A stretch of 64,000 bases of DNA from Sciurus carolinensis (GCF_902686445.1 NC_062217.1:169723098-169787097), one strand, 5' to 3'; shown: positions 12,931-23,412, numbered from the stretch's first letter. Translations and numbers: made by a program. Notes: generated by a model not told the origin, from the letters alone.

Positions 12931-13146
12931 TTAACTGAGCATGGTGGTAGACATCTGTAATCCCAGTGATTAGGGAGGCTGAGGCAGGAGGATTTCATGT
13001 TCAAAGACAGCCTCTGCAAAAGTGAAGTGCTAAGCAACTCAGTGAGACCCTGTCTCTAAATAAAATACAAAATAGGGCTGGGAATGTGGCTCAGTGATTG
13101 AGTGCCCCTGAGTTCAATAACTGGTATCCCCCTGCCCCCCCAAAAA
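12931..13146 (+). mobile_element. B1-dID-type SINE
   Basis: Both halves clear, ending in a C-rich tail before CAAAAAG. Confidence 0.8.
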
Positions 13147-13628
13147 GCTTCACATTTTCTAGTCATTAATACAGAAAGGAGTAAATAAGTTCTTGAATTT
13201 TTAGATCCAACAGGGACATGAACTTTATGTAAGTGATAAAATAAAATTTAAGTGGGGTATTTTTGAAAGTCCTAGAAAGCACTACTATCCATTAGCCAAG
13301 GTGAGGCATATACTCATTTTTCTACATTAAACATAATAAGTATCTTCTTCAACAGTCAAATCCCTTTGCAAGAAGAATTCACCATTTAATGTGTTTTGTG
13401 ACACTGGAGGAACCTATCTTTGATTCAGAATGTCCCTGAGTATGTCAAAGTCTTTGCATTCTCTGACAAAGGGTGTTTTTTTGAAAGTGAACATGCTACT
13501 GTGTGGAGGGACAGAAGCAGTACAGAGCTGAATGACTGACGGGGCGGATTCTTGTACTTTTCACCTGCATTTTCACTCCTGTAATCTTTGAGACACTCAC
13601 TGCACTTTTATGAAGAATGGGGTTTTGT

Positions 13629-13843
13629 TGTGGGGGCTTTTTTGGTACCAGGGATCAAACCCAGGGACACTTAACCACTGAGTCACATCCTCAGTCCTTT
13701 TTTATATTTTTTCATTTAAAAACAGGGTCTCATGAGTTGCTTAGAGCCTCACTAAGTTGCGGAGGCTGGCTTTGAACTTGCAATCCTCCTGCCCCAGCCT
13801 TCGACTGCTGGGATTGCAGGTGTGCGCTGCCATACCTGGCTGG
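13629..13843 (-). mobile_element. B1-dID-type SINE
   Basis: Antisense, both halves clear. Confidence 0.8.
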
Positions 13844-14095
13844 AAAGTAGTTTTGATCTACAAAGTTTGTAAGTACATGTTGTCCATTTGAAAGTTGTTA
13901 TTGCTTGGTCATTGCAATTAAGTAATTTTTTGTTTTCACAGAACCAATTATAACTAGCTTTTAACCTTTTATCTTTAAGTAGACTAGTATACTTAAATTA
14001 TCACTGCCTTTTTGTGAGGGAACAATATCCCAGATTTCTTCATGTGTTGTAAGGAATACAAAAGAACAACAATGTTTAGCTTCCCCAATACCAAA

Positions 14096-14870
14096 TCCCT
14101 ATTAATCAGGGTGCTTCAGTGAGACTAAGATATATACATATAGACATATAGGAAGGGATTTATGTCAGGTACAGTGGCACACACCTGTATACTCAGCAGC
14201 TTGAGAGGCTGAGGCAGGAGGTTCTCAAGTTCAAAGCCCACCTCAGCAAAAGCAAAGCACTAAGTAACTCAGTGAGACCTGTCTCTAAATTGAAATACAA
14301 AATAATAGGGCTGCAGATGTGGCTCAGTGGTCGAGTGCCCCCCAAGTTCAATCCACGGTACCAAAAGATACCAAAAAAAAAAAAAAAAAAAAAAAAAGAA
14401 GGGATTTATTGGGAGAATTGGCTGACACAATTATGGTAGCTAAGAAGTCCCAGGACAGGCTGTCTGCAAGCTGCAAAGTCTGAAATGCCAGTAGCATGGC
14501 TTAGTCCAAGTTCAAGGTCTCAGAACCAGGGAAGAAAATGGTGTTAACTCTTAGTCCAAGGCCAAAAAGCCTAAGGCCACTGATCTAAGTTCTGGAGTCC
14601 AAAGGTCAGGAGTTCTCATATTTAAAACAGCTTTCAGCTTTGTTTGTTCTCTCAAGGTTCCCAGTCTACTGAATTGTGCTCACCCACACCTTCCCCACCA
14701 ACTCAGATTCAGTTAAGACTCAGATATTAACCTCCTCTGGAAAAAAAATCTCACACACACCAAAAATAATGCTTAACTAAGTTTCTCAGTATTCATTCCA
14801 CCTAGCACAATGCAACTATCATACGCACAACTGAAAACATACTAATCCCTTCCCCAGAATTCAACTTTCT
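14096..14870 (-). mobile_element. LTR-type old repeat, family uncertain
   Basis: Starts like the end of a common mammalian LTR (TATTAATCAGGGTGCTTCAG) followed by GGGATTTAT and GGAGAATTGGCTGACACAAT words. It is split by a SINE at 14164-14397. I recognise the text type but cannot name it safely. Confidence 0.45.
14164..14397 (+). mobile_element. B1-dID-type SINE with TSD
   Basis: Flanked by GAAGGGATTTAT at 14152-14163 and 14398-14409; long A tail. Confidence 0.87.
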
Positions 14871-14917
14871 ATCCCTCTTATATAGTCTCTTTTAAAAAAA
14901 AAAAAAGGGGGTGGGAG

Positions 14918-15080
14918 GGGTGGGGGGGAAGGGAAAAAAATAACAGAATGAATCAAACATTACCCTATGTAAATTTATGATTACACAAATGGTATGCCTT
15001 TACGCCATGTACAAATAGAGAAATGACACGTATCCCATTTGTGTACAATAATAAAAAAAATAAAGAAAAAAAAAAAAAAC
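14918..15080 (+). mobile_element. Squirrel L1 3' tail, severely 5'-truncated
   Basis: G-rich start, then AACAGAATGAATCAAACATT, ATGTACAAATAGAGAAATGA and CCCATTTGTGTACAATAATA followed by A's. It is the same 3' end as at 39422-39581. Confidence 0.7.
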
Positions 15081-15081
15081 A

Positions 15082-15232
15082 GAACTTGCCATTTTTCAGG
15101 ATTTTGGCTTTCAGGATCTAAAAACTTGGAATTTAATCTTTCAAGATTGTGATTCTCAGGATTTTAGACTTTACAGGTTTTGATCTCTGGGGATTACAAC
15201 ATTTGGGATCATGGCATTTGGGATTCTGACTG
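15082..15232 (-). repeat. Right inverted end of MULE-type fossil
   Basis: GGGATCATGGCATTTGGGAT and TTCAGGATTTTGGCTTTCAG words mirror the left end. It lies only about 150 bp from EEF1AKMT2 exon 3. Confidence 0.7.
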
Positions 15233-15413
15233 GCATTACTCCTTTACAGTGCTTCCTTACAATCCATGCAGTATCCCTTCATACCATGTGACTTCTCAGA
15301 GTAGATGGTATGACTGCTTCATTATATTTATAGATGATTAATATCCTCAATTTTACAACTTAAGAATTTCACTTAAAACTTGGTTTAAATACATGAACAC
15401 TAAAAGTACCAAC

Positions 15414-15528
15414 AAGTTCAACCAGGAAAACACCATTTCCAGTTCCAATATCAAGCACTGAAGCATCCAATGGAATCTTGTGTTTCTGCATCCATTTTAT
15501 TAATCGATTCATACTCTCTTCCCCAAAC
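15414..15528 (-). CDS. EEF1AKMT2: EEF1AKMT2 coding exon 3 (SAM-binding motif I)
   Basis: 115 nt after acceptor TTTCTAACAG. The translation contains FGEESMNRLIKWMQKHKIPL and then VLDIGTGNGVFLVEL. The exon is placed to end after GAACTT because the known protein continues with Ala-Lys-Phe. That makes the donor GTTGGT, which is weak. Unspliced, the frame stays open for 14 more codons and stops at 15369. Confidence 0.85.
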
Positions 15529-17465
15529 CTGTTAGAAACAGAATCAGTTACAAATAACAGATACAAAGCAAAAGTTACAACTATATTCTATTTAAACTAT
15601 TTATATCCTATATCCAAATAAGTCTTTTTTGAAAGTGAGTAGTGGTATTTGTAACTGCCTAAGCTTTGTCTCTACTGTTATTTAGGAGAAAACATCTCCA
15701 AAAACTCAACAGAATAGATAAGGTCAGTACATTATTTATTAATATTTCAATAGCATTAACACTTGAAAATATCCCATGACTGCTAAGACATCAGTACATG
15801 TTCATGGCTTAAAATTTTATTGCATATTGCAAAATAATAACTACAGAATGAAAATAATTTACTATAATACTATAACCAATTTAAAACTGGGTCATTAAAA
15901 GAGGAAAGAGATACTTTAAACCTACCCACTTAATCCAGACTCAATCCAAGATTCCCAAGATTTTTAGGCTTGATTTCTTCCATATAAGTGTACACAACAT
16001 ATATATATATACAATATTCTGGATCATAATTGATTTTTTTTCCTAACTCACCAGATTTCTCCTGTATCTCCATATTCTTGGAAAGTTTGTAGTTCTCTCT
16101 CATAGACAGCATCCCAACTATATAAACAATAAAATGCAAAGCAAGATTCTAGAATTAAACTGTACTGTGAAGCAAATATGTATCCAATACAACACAGTGT
16201 TACTTACATCAGATTTAAAACATTATTAGTGTTATCAATGAGTGCACATAATTCAATTTCATAATATACTTGGGTTAAAAGAATGATAAGTGTGGGCCAG
16301 CAAAGTAAGTTTATACATGTAAAATACTTAAAATATTCGATGCAAAATAAATGCTATATTAACTTTAGCTTAAAAAAATATAGAGACAACTGCCCAGGTA
16401 TCTCTTAAGTCCCAGACCCAAGTCCAAAATTGACAGTACAGGCACAAGGTCATTTCTGCACATTTGGTTTTCAATGTGGAGACAGGATTTTCTACCAGTA
16501 CAGCAGTTGCTCACAAACACAACAGATAAAATCTGCTTAAAGGTTAAATTAAGATTAAAGTTCTAAATCAGTATCTTCCCTCTGATATTTTCACCTCTCC
16601 CCGTGAAAATTAATTCTCCACTTAAATATTCTCTTAGTCATTTTAAGAAAACATTTTCCTATTCATCGTTAGAATCCCTGCTCCTTCTTACCCCTCCAAG
16701 TTATTTCTCCTTCTAACTTTTCTCCACATTTTTCATTCATCTAATAATTCACTAAACAACTACTACACATCTGTTTTGTATTTTGCAGTACTGGGGATGG
16801 AATCCAGGGTAGATTTACCACTGAGCCACAGCCACAGACTTTTTTATTTTAAGGAAGGGTCTCCCTAGGCTGGCCTCCAACCTGCAGTGCTCCTGCCTAA
16901 GCCTCCCGAGGCAAAGGGATCCAGGCGTGGCCACCGCGCCGGGCCTCCACGCGTTTCAGCAAGACGCCCCCAGCCACCTAGCTCGTTCCCCGGGTCTCGC
17001 TCCTCGGGTCTCCCTCCCCTCCCCGCGCCGGCGCCTAAGGGCCCGCCCGTCTCAGGTCTCAGGTCCGAGGACACGAGGCCCTCCACGGTCCCTCACTCGC
17101 CCACCAGCCCCACTCGCCGGCCCCCTCACCCGAGACCCCTAAATGGTCTCCCCAAAAGCTTTCAGAGCCCGTCCCGCACCCACGAGCCCCCGGGCTCCAC
17201 GCGGACGAAGACAGGCTAACGGCCCCAGGGCGGCTCGGGTAGCCCTTTTGCAAGCCCCTCACCCGCCGGCGGCCCCCAGCCTCCCGGTCACGCCCCCACG
17301 CTCCCACTCCCGGCCCAGGCTGGCAGGCGCCATCCGCCCTCCTGTCCCGCGCCACACTCACTGCTCTCGGGTACCCAGTGCCGACGGGACGAAGCCATCC
17401 TCCGCGGAACTGCCCTTTCGTGACCGCGCGGCCGCAGCGCCGCCGCCGTCAGCGCCCGCGCTCAT
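15414..17465 (-). CDS. EEF1AKMT2: EEF1AKMT2 (METTL10), eEF1A lysine methyltransferase 2, 5' part of gene
   Basis: Seen: three minus-strand coding exons at 17362-17465, 16052-16117 and 15414-15528 splice in frame with GT/AG borders into the first 95 residues. The start at 17465 gives an Ala/Gly-rich N terminus, then GFVPSALGTREHWDAVYERE, then the class I methyltransferase motif I VLDIGTGNG at residues 81-89, which binds S-adenosylmethionine. Known: this seven-beta-strand enzyme methylates Lys318 of eEF1A in the cytoplasm and has roughly 236 residues in human, so about 60% of the protein is missing here. I found none of the later exons in 1-15413, so they should lie beyond the left edge. ABRAXAS2 starts 7.5 kb away on the opposite strand, as in human. 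Identity is secure; the exon 3 donor is less so, because it is a weak site. Confidence 0.93.
16052..16117 (-). CDS. EEF1AKMT2: EEF1AKMT2 coding exon 2
   Basis: 66 nt preceded by TTTATATAG and followed by GTGAGTTAGG. The translation completes His35, runs through WDAVYERELQTFQEYGDTGE and ends in a split Trp codon (TG|G). This is the N-terminal helix that precedes the methyltransferase fold. Confidence 0.9.
16773..16947 (-). mobile_element. B1-dID-type SINE
   Basis: Antisense. Its B1 end merges with the CpG island, and CpGs have been kept in that end. Confidence 0.75.
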
Positions 17466-17730
17466 CTCGTTCCACTACTTACTCGGCCGTAGGGGTCGCC
17501 ATAGAGATGCGGCGCGCGCAGAGCGGACGCCCGGGCCTGGCGCCTCTAGGCGGCGGGAGGCCGCCCTCTCCACTGCTCCGGGCCCTGCGCGAGGGCGCCG
17601 GGGGCGGAGCGCGAGCTGCGCCGGCTTCCCTGCTTCTCCCTGTGCCCCCGGTGCGGCGTAGGCAGGCAGAACCTCGGCTTCCACCTTGCGCTCTCCAGCC
17701 GGCGTCGGAAGTACTCCCTTCGTTGAGGCC
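16880..17730 (-). promoter_or_regulatory. EEF1AKMT2: CpG island, EEF1AKMT2 promoter and first exon
   Basis: A sharp rise in G+C and CpG density covers the start codon and about 270 bp upstream of it. There is no TATA box near a plausible start, as is typical of housekeeping CpG-island promoters. An E2F-like word GGCGGGAAA lies at 17798-17806, about 330 bp upstream of the ATG. The long open frames seen here on both strands are caused by the lack of AT-rich stop codons. The distal (intron 1) side merges into an old SINE. Confidence 0.75.
17362..17465 (-). CDS. EEF1AKMT2: EEF1AKMT2 coding exon 1
   Basis: 104 nt encode 34 residues plus two bases (CA of His35). The ATG sits at 17465-17463. The donor GTGAGTGTGG starts at 17361 and is near consensus. 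The exon lies inside a CpG island and its Ala/Gly repeats are GC-driven. Confidence 0.9.
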
Positions 17731-17731
17731 T

Positions 17732-19072
17732 CAGCGCGACTTCATTTGTAGACTGCTCTTTTTAAGGGAGCATTCTAAATATTGCATTTTGGAAAACGGC
17801 GGGAAAAGGAGGCCACAGAAACACCTAAAACCGATCCTTCGCAACCCAAATGTGCAAGTCACTTCATTGCGGCACGTCGTGGGCAGAACTGGAAAGGGTG
17901 TGGGACAGTTCCTCACGTTATTGGCTTCCAGCGAGAAGGCTAATTTCGTTTGTGGCCGGATTTCTAGCTTGGAGTGAAAACTCTGACCTCTTCTCACTTG
18001 ATGCTATCCGTGGACGTGGGATTTATGGCCAAGGAAATGAATGCCGCCCTACGACTCCCAGTATCAGTTCCAGCCACCAGGATCAGTTCCTTGAGGCAGA
18101 AATGGTAGCTACCACGGTGGGAGTCAGAACGCCAGAGTAGGTCTCAGCTCTGCCTGAACTAGGCACCTGGACTTGTCAAAATCTCAACCTCTGCTTCAGT
18201 TTGCCCCCGGAACCATGCTCCAAATAGATGGGTGACTTGTTCTACAAAATTGCTGGGTGTGTGAACCTGAGGTTACATGTACCACTTGGTCTGACTGCCA
18301 TTAGTAGTTCTACAGTAGAATGCAAGAGATTCTTCGGGCATAGGGTCTGGGATTATTTTCTGCAGTAAGACTGAAATACGTCTGAGCCAGTATCATAGGC
18401 GAGGACCTCAGAGGCCTTCCAACCAAAAGAAGATATTCCCAAAGCCACATTTCTTTTGCCTAGGCAGACAGAAGTCCAATAACAAATCCGTAGAGGTAAA
18501 CAGCCTCAGTAGCTCTCAGAAGTCCTAAATGTACATATCTTCCTATACGGCTCAGTGCCTGAGATCTTCAGACAACCACTGGTGATAGAATAAAGTAAAA
18601 GGCAGATGAGACTCCATGTGCATGGTGATTAAGGAATTTAAAGAGCATAAGTAACCTTATTACAGAGTAATAAAACCACCGGATACCCTGGCCAATTAGT
18701 GCTGCCCTGGGCGAATGGTTGTTTTGATCTTTCCTAGACTGGATGCTAGAGAAAGTAAACTTGAGTGTGCTCAGTGGGTGTTAAAAAGTTGTAGGTTCTA
18801 ATTAAGAAGTACTGATGACAGGTAAGGCCATCTTCAACCCGTTGTCCTGCCAGTATTTAAGATGTTTTGCTCTGTGTGATGAAAACTGGGTGCTGGAGCC
18901 ACCCACAGTTTATAGGGTTCCTTCCTTGTCTCCAGGCAGGATTATCCTGGGTGTTTAGTCCTGGAGACTGTGTGGGGCACCACCTCTGATCATCCAGGGC
19001 ACCAGGATTCTTGTTAGGAGGAAAAGCTCAGTCAAGCAAGCTGCCCATCACCAGGGAGAAGCAAGAATCTGC
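17732..19072. other. Intergenic stretch upstream of EEF1AKMT2
   Basis: Low-copy-looking DNA after the CpG island. I see no gene, conserved frame or repeat that I can name. Confidence 0.4.
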
Positions 19073-19089
19073 AAAGGAACACAGTCCTG

Positions 19090-19189
19090 GGGCTGGGGAG
19101 ATAGCTCAGTTGGTAGAGTGCTTGCCTTGTAAGCACAAGGCCCTGGGTTCGAACCCCAGCACCCAAAAAAAAAAAAAAAAAAAAAAAAA
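19090..19189 (+). mobile_element. Young ID element
   Basis: Retains a perfect B box GGTTCGAACCC. 17-bp duplication AAAGGAACACAGTCCTG at 19073-19089 and 19190-19206. Confidence 0.92.
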
Positions 19190-19504
19190 AAAGGAACACA
19201 GTCCTGCCTACTGAGTGCCAGTTACACAAGACAGGAGGGAGACACAAGTCTACAGAGTACTTCGGGTTGCACTCCGCTTCTCAGTTTTCTGATCCCTGCA
19301 GATTGGTACCCTACTCGACCACACCTCTTATGAAACTGCATTTCCAAGTGTTCTCCTGCACTTCCCAATTGGCAAAGCTCAAGGTCAATTTCAGGGTTTT
19401 CCCTTTCCTGGCTTTGCAACAGTCAGCGCCACTGAATGAACATTTCTTGAAAAACCCTCCTTGTTTTCCCACCACCTCCTGCTCTAAAGTGAACTTCTGA
19501 AAAG

Positions 19505-19735
19505 GGGCAGTGAACACCAGCTCTAGAGTTGGATCTCCAGGTTTTGAGTCCTGGCCTGATCATGTGTAAGCATGGCAAGTTTCTTAACTTCTCAGGGCAT
19601 CAGTTTGCTCATGCTAGGTCAAGGACAATAATAGCACCTATCAAATGGGATGGCTTTAGAGAATAAATGAAATCAAGCCAGTCAAATCCTACCTGCTTGG
19701 CACCTGGTAAATGCTCAGTAAATGTGAGCTTGGTT
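19505..19735 (+). mobile_element. MIR
   Basis: MIR order of words: CTAGAGTTGGA, TTTCTTAACTTCTCAGGGCA, then GGCACCTGGTAAATGCTCAG. Confidence 0.7.
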
Positions 19736-19937
19736 TCTTCAACTACAAAGTGGAATTTAAAGTGGGTCTACGTTTTGGGAAAATTAAATTAATATGCTCT
19801 AGGTAAAGAGGTTGGAACAGGGCCACATATAGTCAGTGGTTAATAAATGTTAGCTATCATTCCTTTTGCAGATTGAGCTTCCCTAATCCAAAATGCTCCA
19901 AAATCTGAAATGTTGCACTCAAAAAGTTTCAGATTTT

Positions 19938-20134
19938 AGTTGGGCACAGTGATGCACATCTGTAATCCCAGCACCTCAGTAAGCTCAGTCAGGAGGATCA
20001 CAAGTTCAAGCCTGCTTCAGCAACTTAGCCAGGCCCTAAGCAACTTAGCCAGACCCTGTCTTAAAATAAAAAAATAAAAAAGGACTGGGGATGTGGCTCA
20101 GTTGCTGGGTTCAATCCCCAATACAAAAAAAAAA
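19938..20134 (+). mobile_element. B1-dID-type SINE with TSD
   Basis: Flanked by AAAGTTTCAGATTTT at 19923-19937 and 20135-20149. Confidence 0.87.
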
Positions 20135-20149
20135 AAAGTTTCAGATTTT

Positions 20150-20810
20150 GGAGTGTTTTGGATTTCAGATTTTGTATTAAGGATGCTCAACTATTGAAGC
20201 CTATACAAATATTCCAAAATCCAAAAACTCCAAACTCTGAACTACTTCTGGTCCCAAGCCTTTCAGTTAAGAGACACTCATCCTGTAGAGACTCCCAATT
20301 GCAACCTCTTGCCCCAGCTCCAGATTTCCCTTGCAGTTTGTTGCATTAAACTCAATGAAACCAAACTCACTTGCAGCATCCCTTCTCCAGTCCCCATGCC
20401 TCCAGAACCTCTCTAATTTGTTCTGTATTCAGTTGGTATCTGACCACCCACAAAGTCACCCAGAGTAGAGTATCATCCTTGTCCTTTCCTCCCTATAGTC
20501 TCCCTCCTCTCAGGTCTCAGGCACTTCCTCCTTTTACCACTGCCCTGCCTTCCTCTGGCCAATCAGGCTCACAGTTCAATGGGGTCAGTAGCAGCAGCCA
20601 TTCAGCACTAAGCCCCTAGGCAGGCCTCAGCTCTGCCTGGCTCTCCCCTTTTCCTCCAGAGAGGCCTCAAGATGCAACCATCCTTCCTCTCCTTCAGTGC
20701 CTGACAACGCTCATTCCTTTCCTTTCTTTTTCCTGCCTGATCACAGACTATGAAGTCAAGCAAACTTGAACTTCAATCACAACTTAGTTCATTCCAAGAA
20801 TGACCTACGG
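20150..20810. other. Intergenic, no feature seen
   Basis: Pyrimidine-rich, non-repetitive-looking DNA. Short open frames here have no recognisable product. Confidence 0.35.
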
Positions 20811-20820
20811 CAATTTACTT

Positions 20821-20827
<7 letters not shown>

Positions 20828-20856
<29 letters not shown>

Positions 20857-20932
20857 GGTGCTGGGGATCAAACCCAGGGCCTTGTGCTTGCGAGGCAAGC
20901 ACTCTACTGACTGAGCTATCTCCCCAGCCCCC
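20828..20932 (-). mobile_element. Young ID element
   Basis: Antisense with a long T run; 17-bp duplication CAATTTACTTAATTTTT at 20811-20827 and 20933-20949. Confidence 0.92.
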
Positions 20933-21447
20933 CAATTTACTTAATTTTTAAGTCTCATTTCCCTTAGCTACACCACGGACATAATCCAAATGAAACTGAA
21001 CTTTCTTGTTTCCTCCTGAAACCATTCATGGAGAGTGGCATTCTGGTGTATGCATGCAGCAGAAATTCATTTTTATATATACGAATGGAATTTTCCCATT
21101 TGCAATGTTTGCAACTTGCATCTTCATTTAACAATACTGTAGTATTATACATGGAGATCTTTTCTTGTCAATACCTATAGAGTTCTTTTAAACTACTTCA
21201 TAATACTAGAAATGAGAGCTAACGGCTGTCTGTCCTCTGGAATTGGCCCCTGTTCTCCCTTGAATGTAACGTATTCCTTGCTTTACAACAATGTAGTCCT
21301 TGCTCTATGCCAAAAGCTTCTCACTTGAGATAGCCCAAATTTTCCCTTGAACGTACTTCTGCTTTCCTAAATCAACTTCTGTGTCTCTGAAAAAGAAATG
21401 AGGGCTAACAATCACCAGGCGGTCACTACAATCCTGGACCTGTGTTA

Positions 21448-21605
21448 AATATATCCAATCTTATTATCTCAGTTACTCCTGAAAATAGGCACACAAGGTA
21501 GATGCCAGTATTATACTCATTTCCGTGAGAAGCAAACCAGGGCACTGAGAAGTTGCCCAGGGTCACATGGTGAGTGCTGGAACTGAGACTGGAACCCAAG
21601 CAATG
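21448..21605 (-). mobile_element. MIR
   Basis: Antisense MIR words GAGAAGTTGCCCAGGGTCAC and GTGCTGGAACTGAGACTGGA. Confidence 0.65.
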
Positions 21606-22012
21606 GGTTCAACCTAAAGCCTTTAAGCGTAACCACCACGTAGCTAGGCATGCTCTACCAGTCAATATGGATGCTGTGCAGAAGGTTTACTTGAGGAAGA
21701 TAACCAAGAGAGTTCACATCATGCACATACAACACCAGATCCTAACAACTCTTTATCCCCATCTCTCTCTCCCCAAAGTCCAGAATCTCACTGAGCTACT
21801 CATCTCTTCTTCATAGTCTGTCTCCTTTTGCAAACTCTGCCATCTGGCTCTCTTTCTCTTTCATCTTCTGTAACTCAAATTGTTTCTTGAATCGGTAACC
21901 AAGGCACCTCCTTATTAGTAAGTCCACACTTTTTATTAGTTTTCTTTTGTCTCCATCCCTACAGCTACCTATTGATGGAACAAGTCATTTTCGCTGGAAC
22001 TGTCCTACAATT

Positions 22013-22221
22013 TTATTTTTTAATCTTTGCAGTACTGGGGATTGAACCCAGGGAGACTCTGCCACAAAACAACATCCCCAGCCCCCATGCTTTTACCTTT
22101 ATTTATTTTTTATTTTAAGTCAGGATCTTGCTAAGTTGGCCAGGCTGTCCTTGAATTTGCAATCCTCCTGCTTACACCTCCCAAATCACCAGGATTATAG
22201 GTGTGCACCACCGTGCCTACC
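22013..22221 (-). mobile_element. B1-dID-type SINE
   Basis: Antisense, both halves present. Confidence 0.8.
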
Positions 22222-22340
22222 CTTTGCACCTCTCCATGCAACATTTACTCAACAATTTTGTACTGGGCAGCATGTATGTGCTGGTATTATTCCAGATAAT
22301 GGAGATGCCACAATAAGCAAATTAAACACCAAGGCTTATC
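22222..22340 (-). mobile_element. L2-like fragment
   Basis: Antisense L2 3' words, CATTTACTCAACAATTTTGT and TATTCCAGATAATGGAGATG. Confidence 0.45.
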
Positions 22341-22727
22341 TTCATCAAATTCAGAATTGGCTGCTGGGGAGGAAAAATGACTAAAACTGATGGTGCTAGA
22401 TGGTGATTAAGTGGCAAAGGGAAAAGTAAAGCAGAAAAGTAAGATTGAGAATATGGTGAGAGGGTGTTAATCCTGGTTAGGGTGAGCAGGGAAGGGCTCT
22501 TTCAGGGTTGGCACCCAGTGAAGACCTAACCCAGCCTGTCAACAGCTGTCTTCCCAGGGAGAGAATGCAGAGGACGTAGGGAGTGTTTCAGGATCAACAG
22601 CACCTGCTGAGGAAGAAGCAACCACTGGGTAAAAGAAATGGATGGGCTAGGGGTACCATTACAACAGAGATCCAGCAAACCCCATTTCTACTCACCCTTG
22701 AGCACCCCAGAACTGAAATGACCCTTT

Positions 22728-22783
22728 AGACTTGCTTGCCTAGCATGTGTGAGCTCCTGAATTCAATCCCCAATATGGTCGAG
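22728..22783 (+). mobile_element. ID element fragment
   Basis: Only the TTGCCTAGCATGTGTGAG to TTCAATCCCC part is left. Confidence 0.6.
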
Positions 22784-23044
22784 GAAACAGCAAGTACAAA
22801 GACCCTGAGACAGAATGAGCTAGAGAGATTCAGAATGCAGGAGACTAGCATAGCTGAAGCTGAGTAAACAAAGGGGACAGATGCAGAGAACACAGTGAGT
22901 GGAGTCAGGTCACTGTAAGGTTTGGGGTTTGGCCCAGAAGCGACATGATTTAAACCTTACATTTAAATGTTGACATGACCTTTTTGACTGCTGTGTTGAG
23001 AACAGATTTGGCCAGGTAGGAGTTAAAGGCAAAAGCGGGAAGGA

Positions 23045-23207
23045 AGTGTTTCTCAAACTCATCATCACTGACATTTTTGGAAGGGGATAATTCTTTGTTA
23101 TAGGTACTTTTCAGAGTGGTGAGCCCCTCCCCTGAGTTTGACATCAGAAAATGTCTCCAAATATTGCCAAATGTCCTTTGAGGGGCAAAACTGTCACCTG
23201 AGTTAGA
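23045..23207. mobile_element. hAT-type MER fossil
   Basis: TTTCTCAAACT start and AAATGTCTCCAAATATTGCC, AAATGTCCTTTGAGGGGCAA words known from short nonautonomous hAT elements. The family name is not certain. Confidence 0.5.
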
Positions 23208-23232
23208 GGTGTGGGCTTTTGTTATTCTTTGG

Positions 23233-23412
23233 TTTGGTTTGGTATTGGGGACTGAATCCAAGGGCGCTTAACCACTGAGCCACATCCCCAGCCCTTTTTA
23301 ATTTTTTTATTTTGAGACAGAGTCTTGCTAAATTGCTGAGGCTGGCTTCAAACTTGCTATGCCTCAGCCTCTTGTGTCACTGGAATTACAGACATGTACC
23401 ACCACGTGCAGC
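23233..23412 (-). mobile_element. B1-dID-type SINE
   Basis: Antisense copy. Confidence 0.8.

Larger units (their letters stand above)
10466..15232 (-). mobile_element. Fossil MULE-type (Ricksha-like) DNA transposon
   Basis: The ends are inverted relatives of each other. 10466-10610 reads as iterated AATCCCAAA / TCAAAATCC / CTGAAA words; 15082-15232 reads the same on the minus strand. Between them the minus strand has decayed protein text in the expected order. At 13858-14000 there is a Cys/His-poor FLYWCH-like piece (FKWTTCTYKLCRSK). At about 13420 there is FKKTPFVRECKDFDILRDIL. At 12550-12660 there is ADEIPGAFREFKAIF and NDYVLGRIR with stops. Known: Ricksha ends consist of such tandem words and MuDR-type transposases can carry FLYWCH fingers. 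Later insertions bring its span to 4.8 kb. The family name is from memory. Confidence 0.62.
1..15413 (-). other. EEF1AKMT2: EEF1AKMT2 intron 3, partial
   Basis: Everything left of the exon 3 donor reads as intron. It is almost wholly interspersed repeats: L1 fragments, squirrel SINEs and a fossil DNA transposon. I looked on the minus strand for the downstream coding words of the family (for example the IDKGTFDAISLNPDN segment) and saw none. This inference depends on reading by eye. Confidence 0.6.

Noticed and set aside
1..15400. Possible EEF1AKMT2 exons 4 and later
   Set aside because: I searched by eye for the reverse complement of the conserved downstream segments and found none; a tblastn of the family against this interval would settle it.
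16887..17661. Several 70-170 residue open frames on both strands in the EEF1AKMT2 CpG island
   Set aside because: Low-complexity Arg/Pro/Ala/Gly text produced by GC-rich DNA; no domain, no splice support, and they overlap the true exon 1 in other frames.
19090..19165. tRNA-like sequence with A box and B box
   Set aside because: It is the body of an ID SINE with A tail and target-site duplication; dozens of copies in the window share it, so it is not a tRNA gene.
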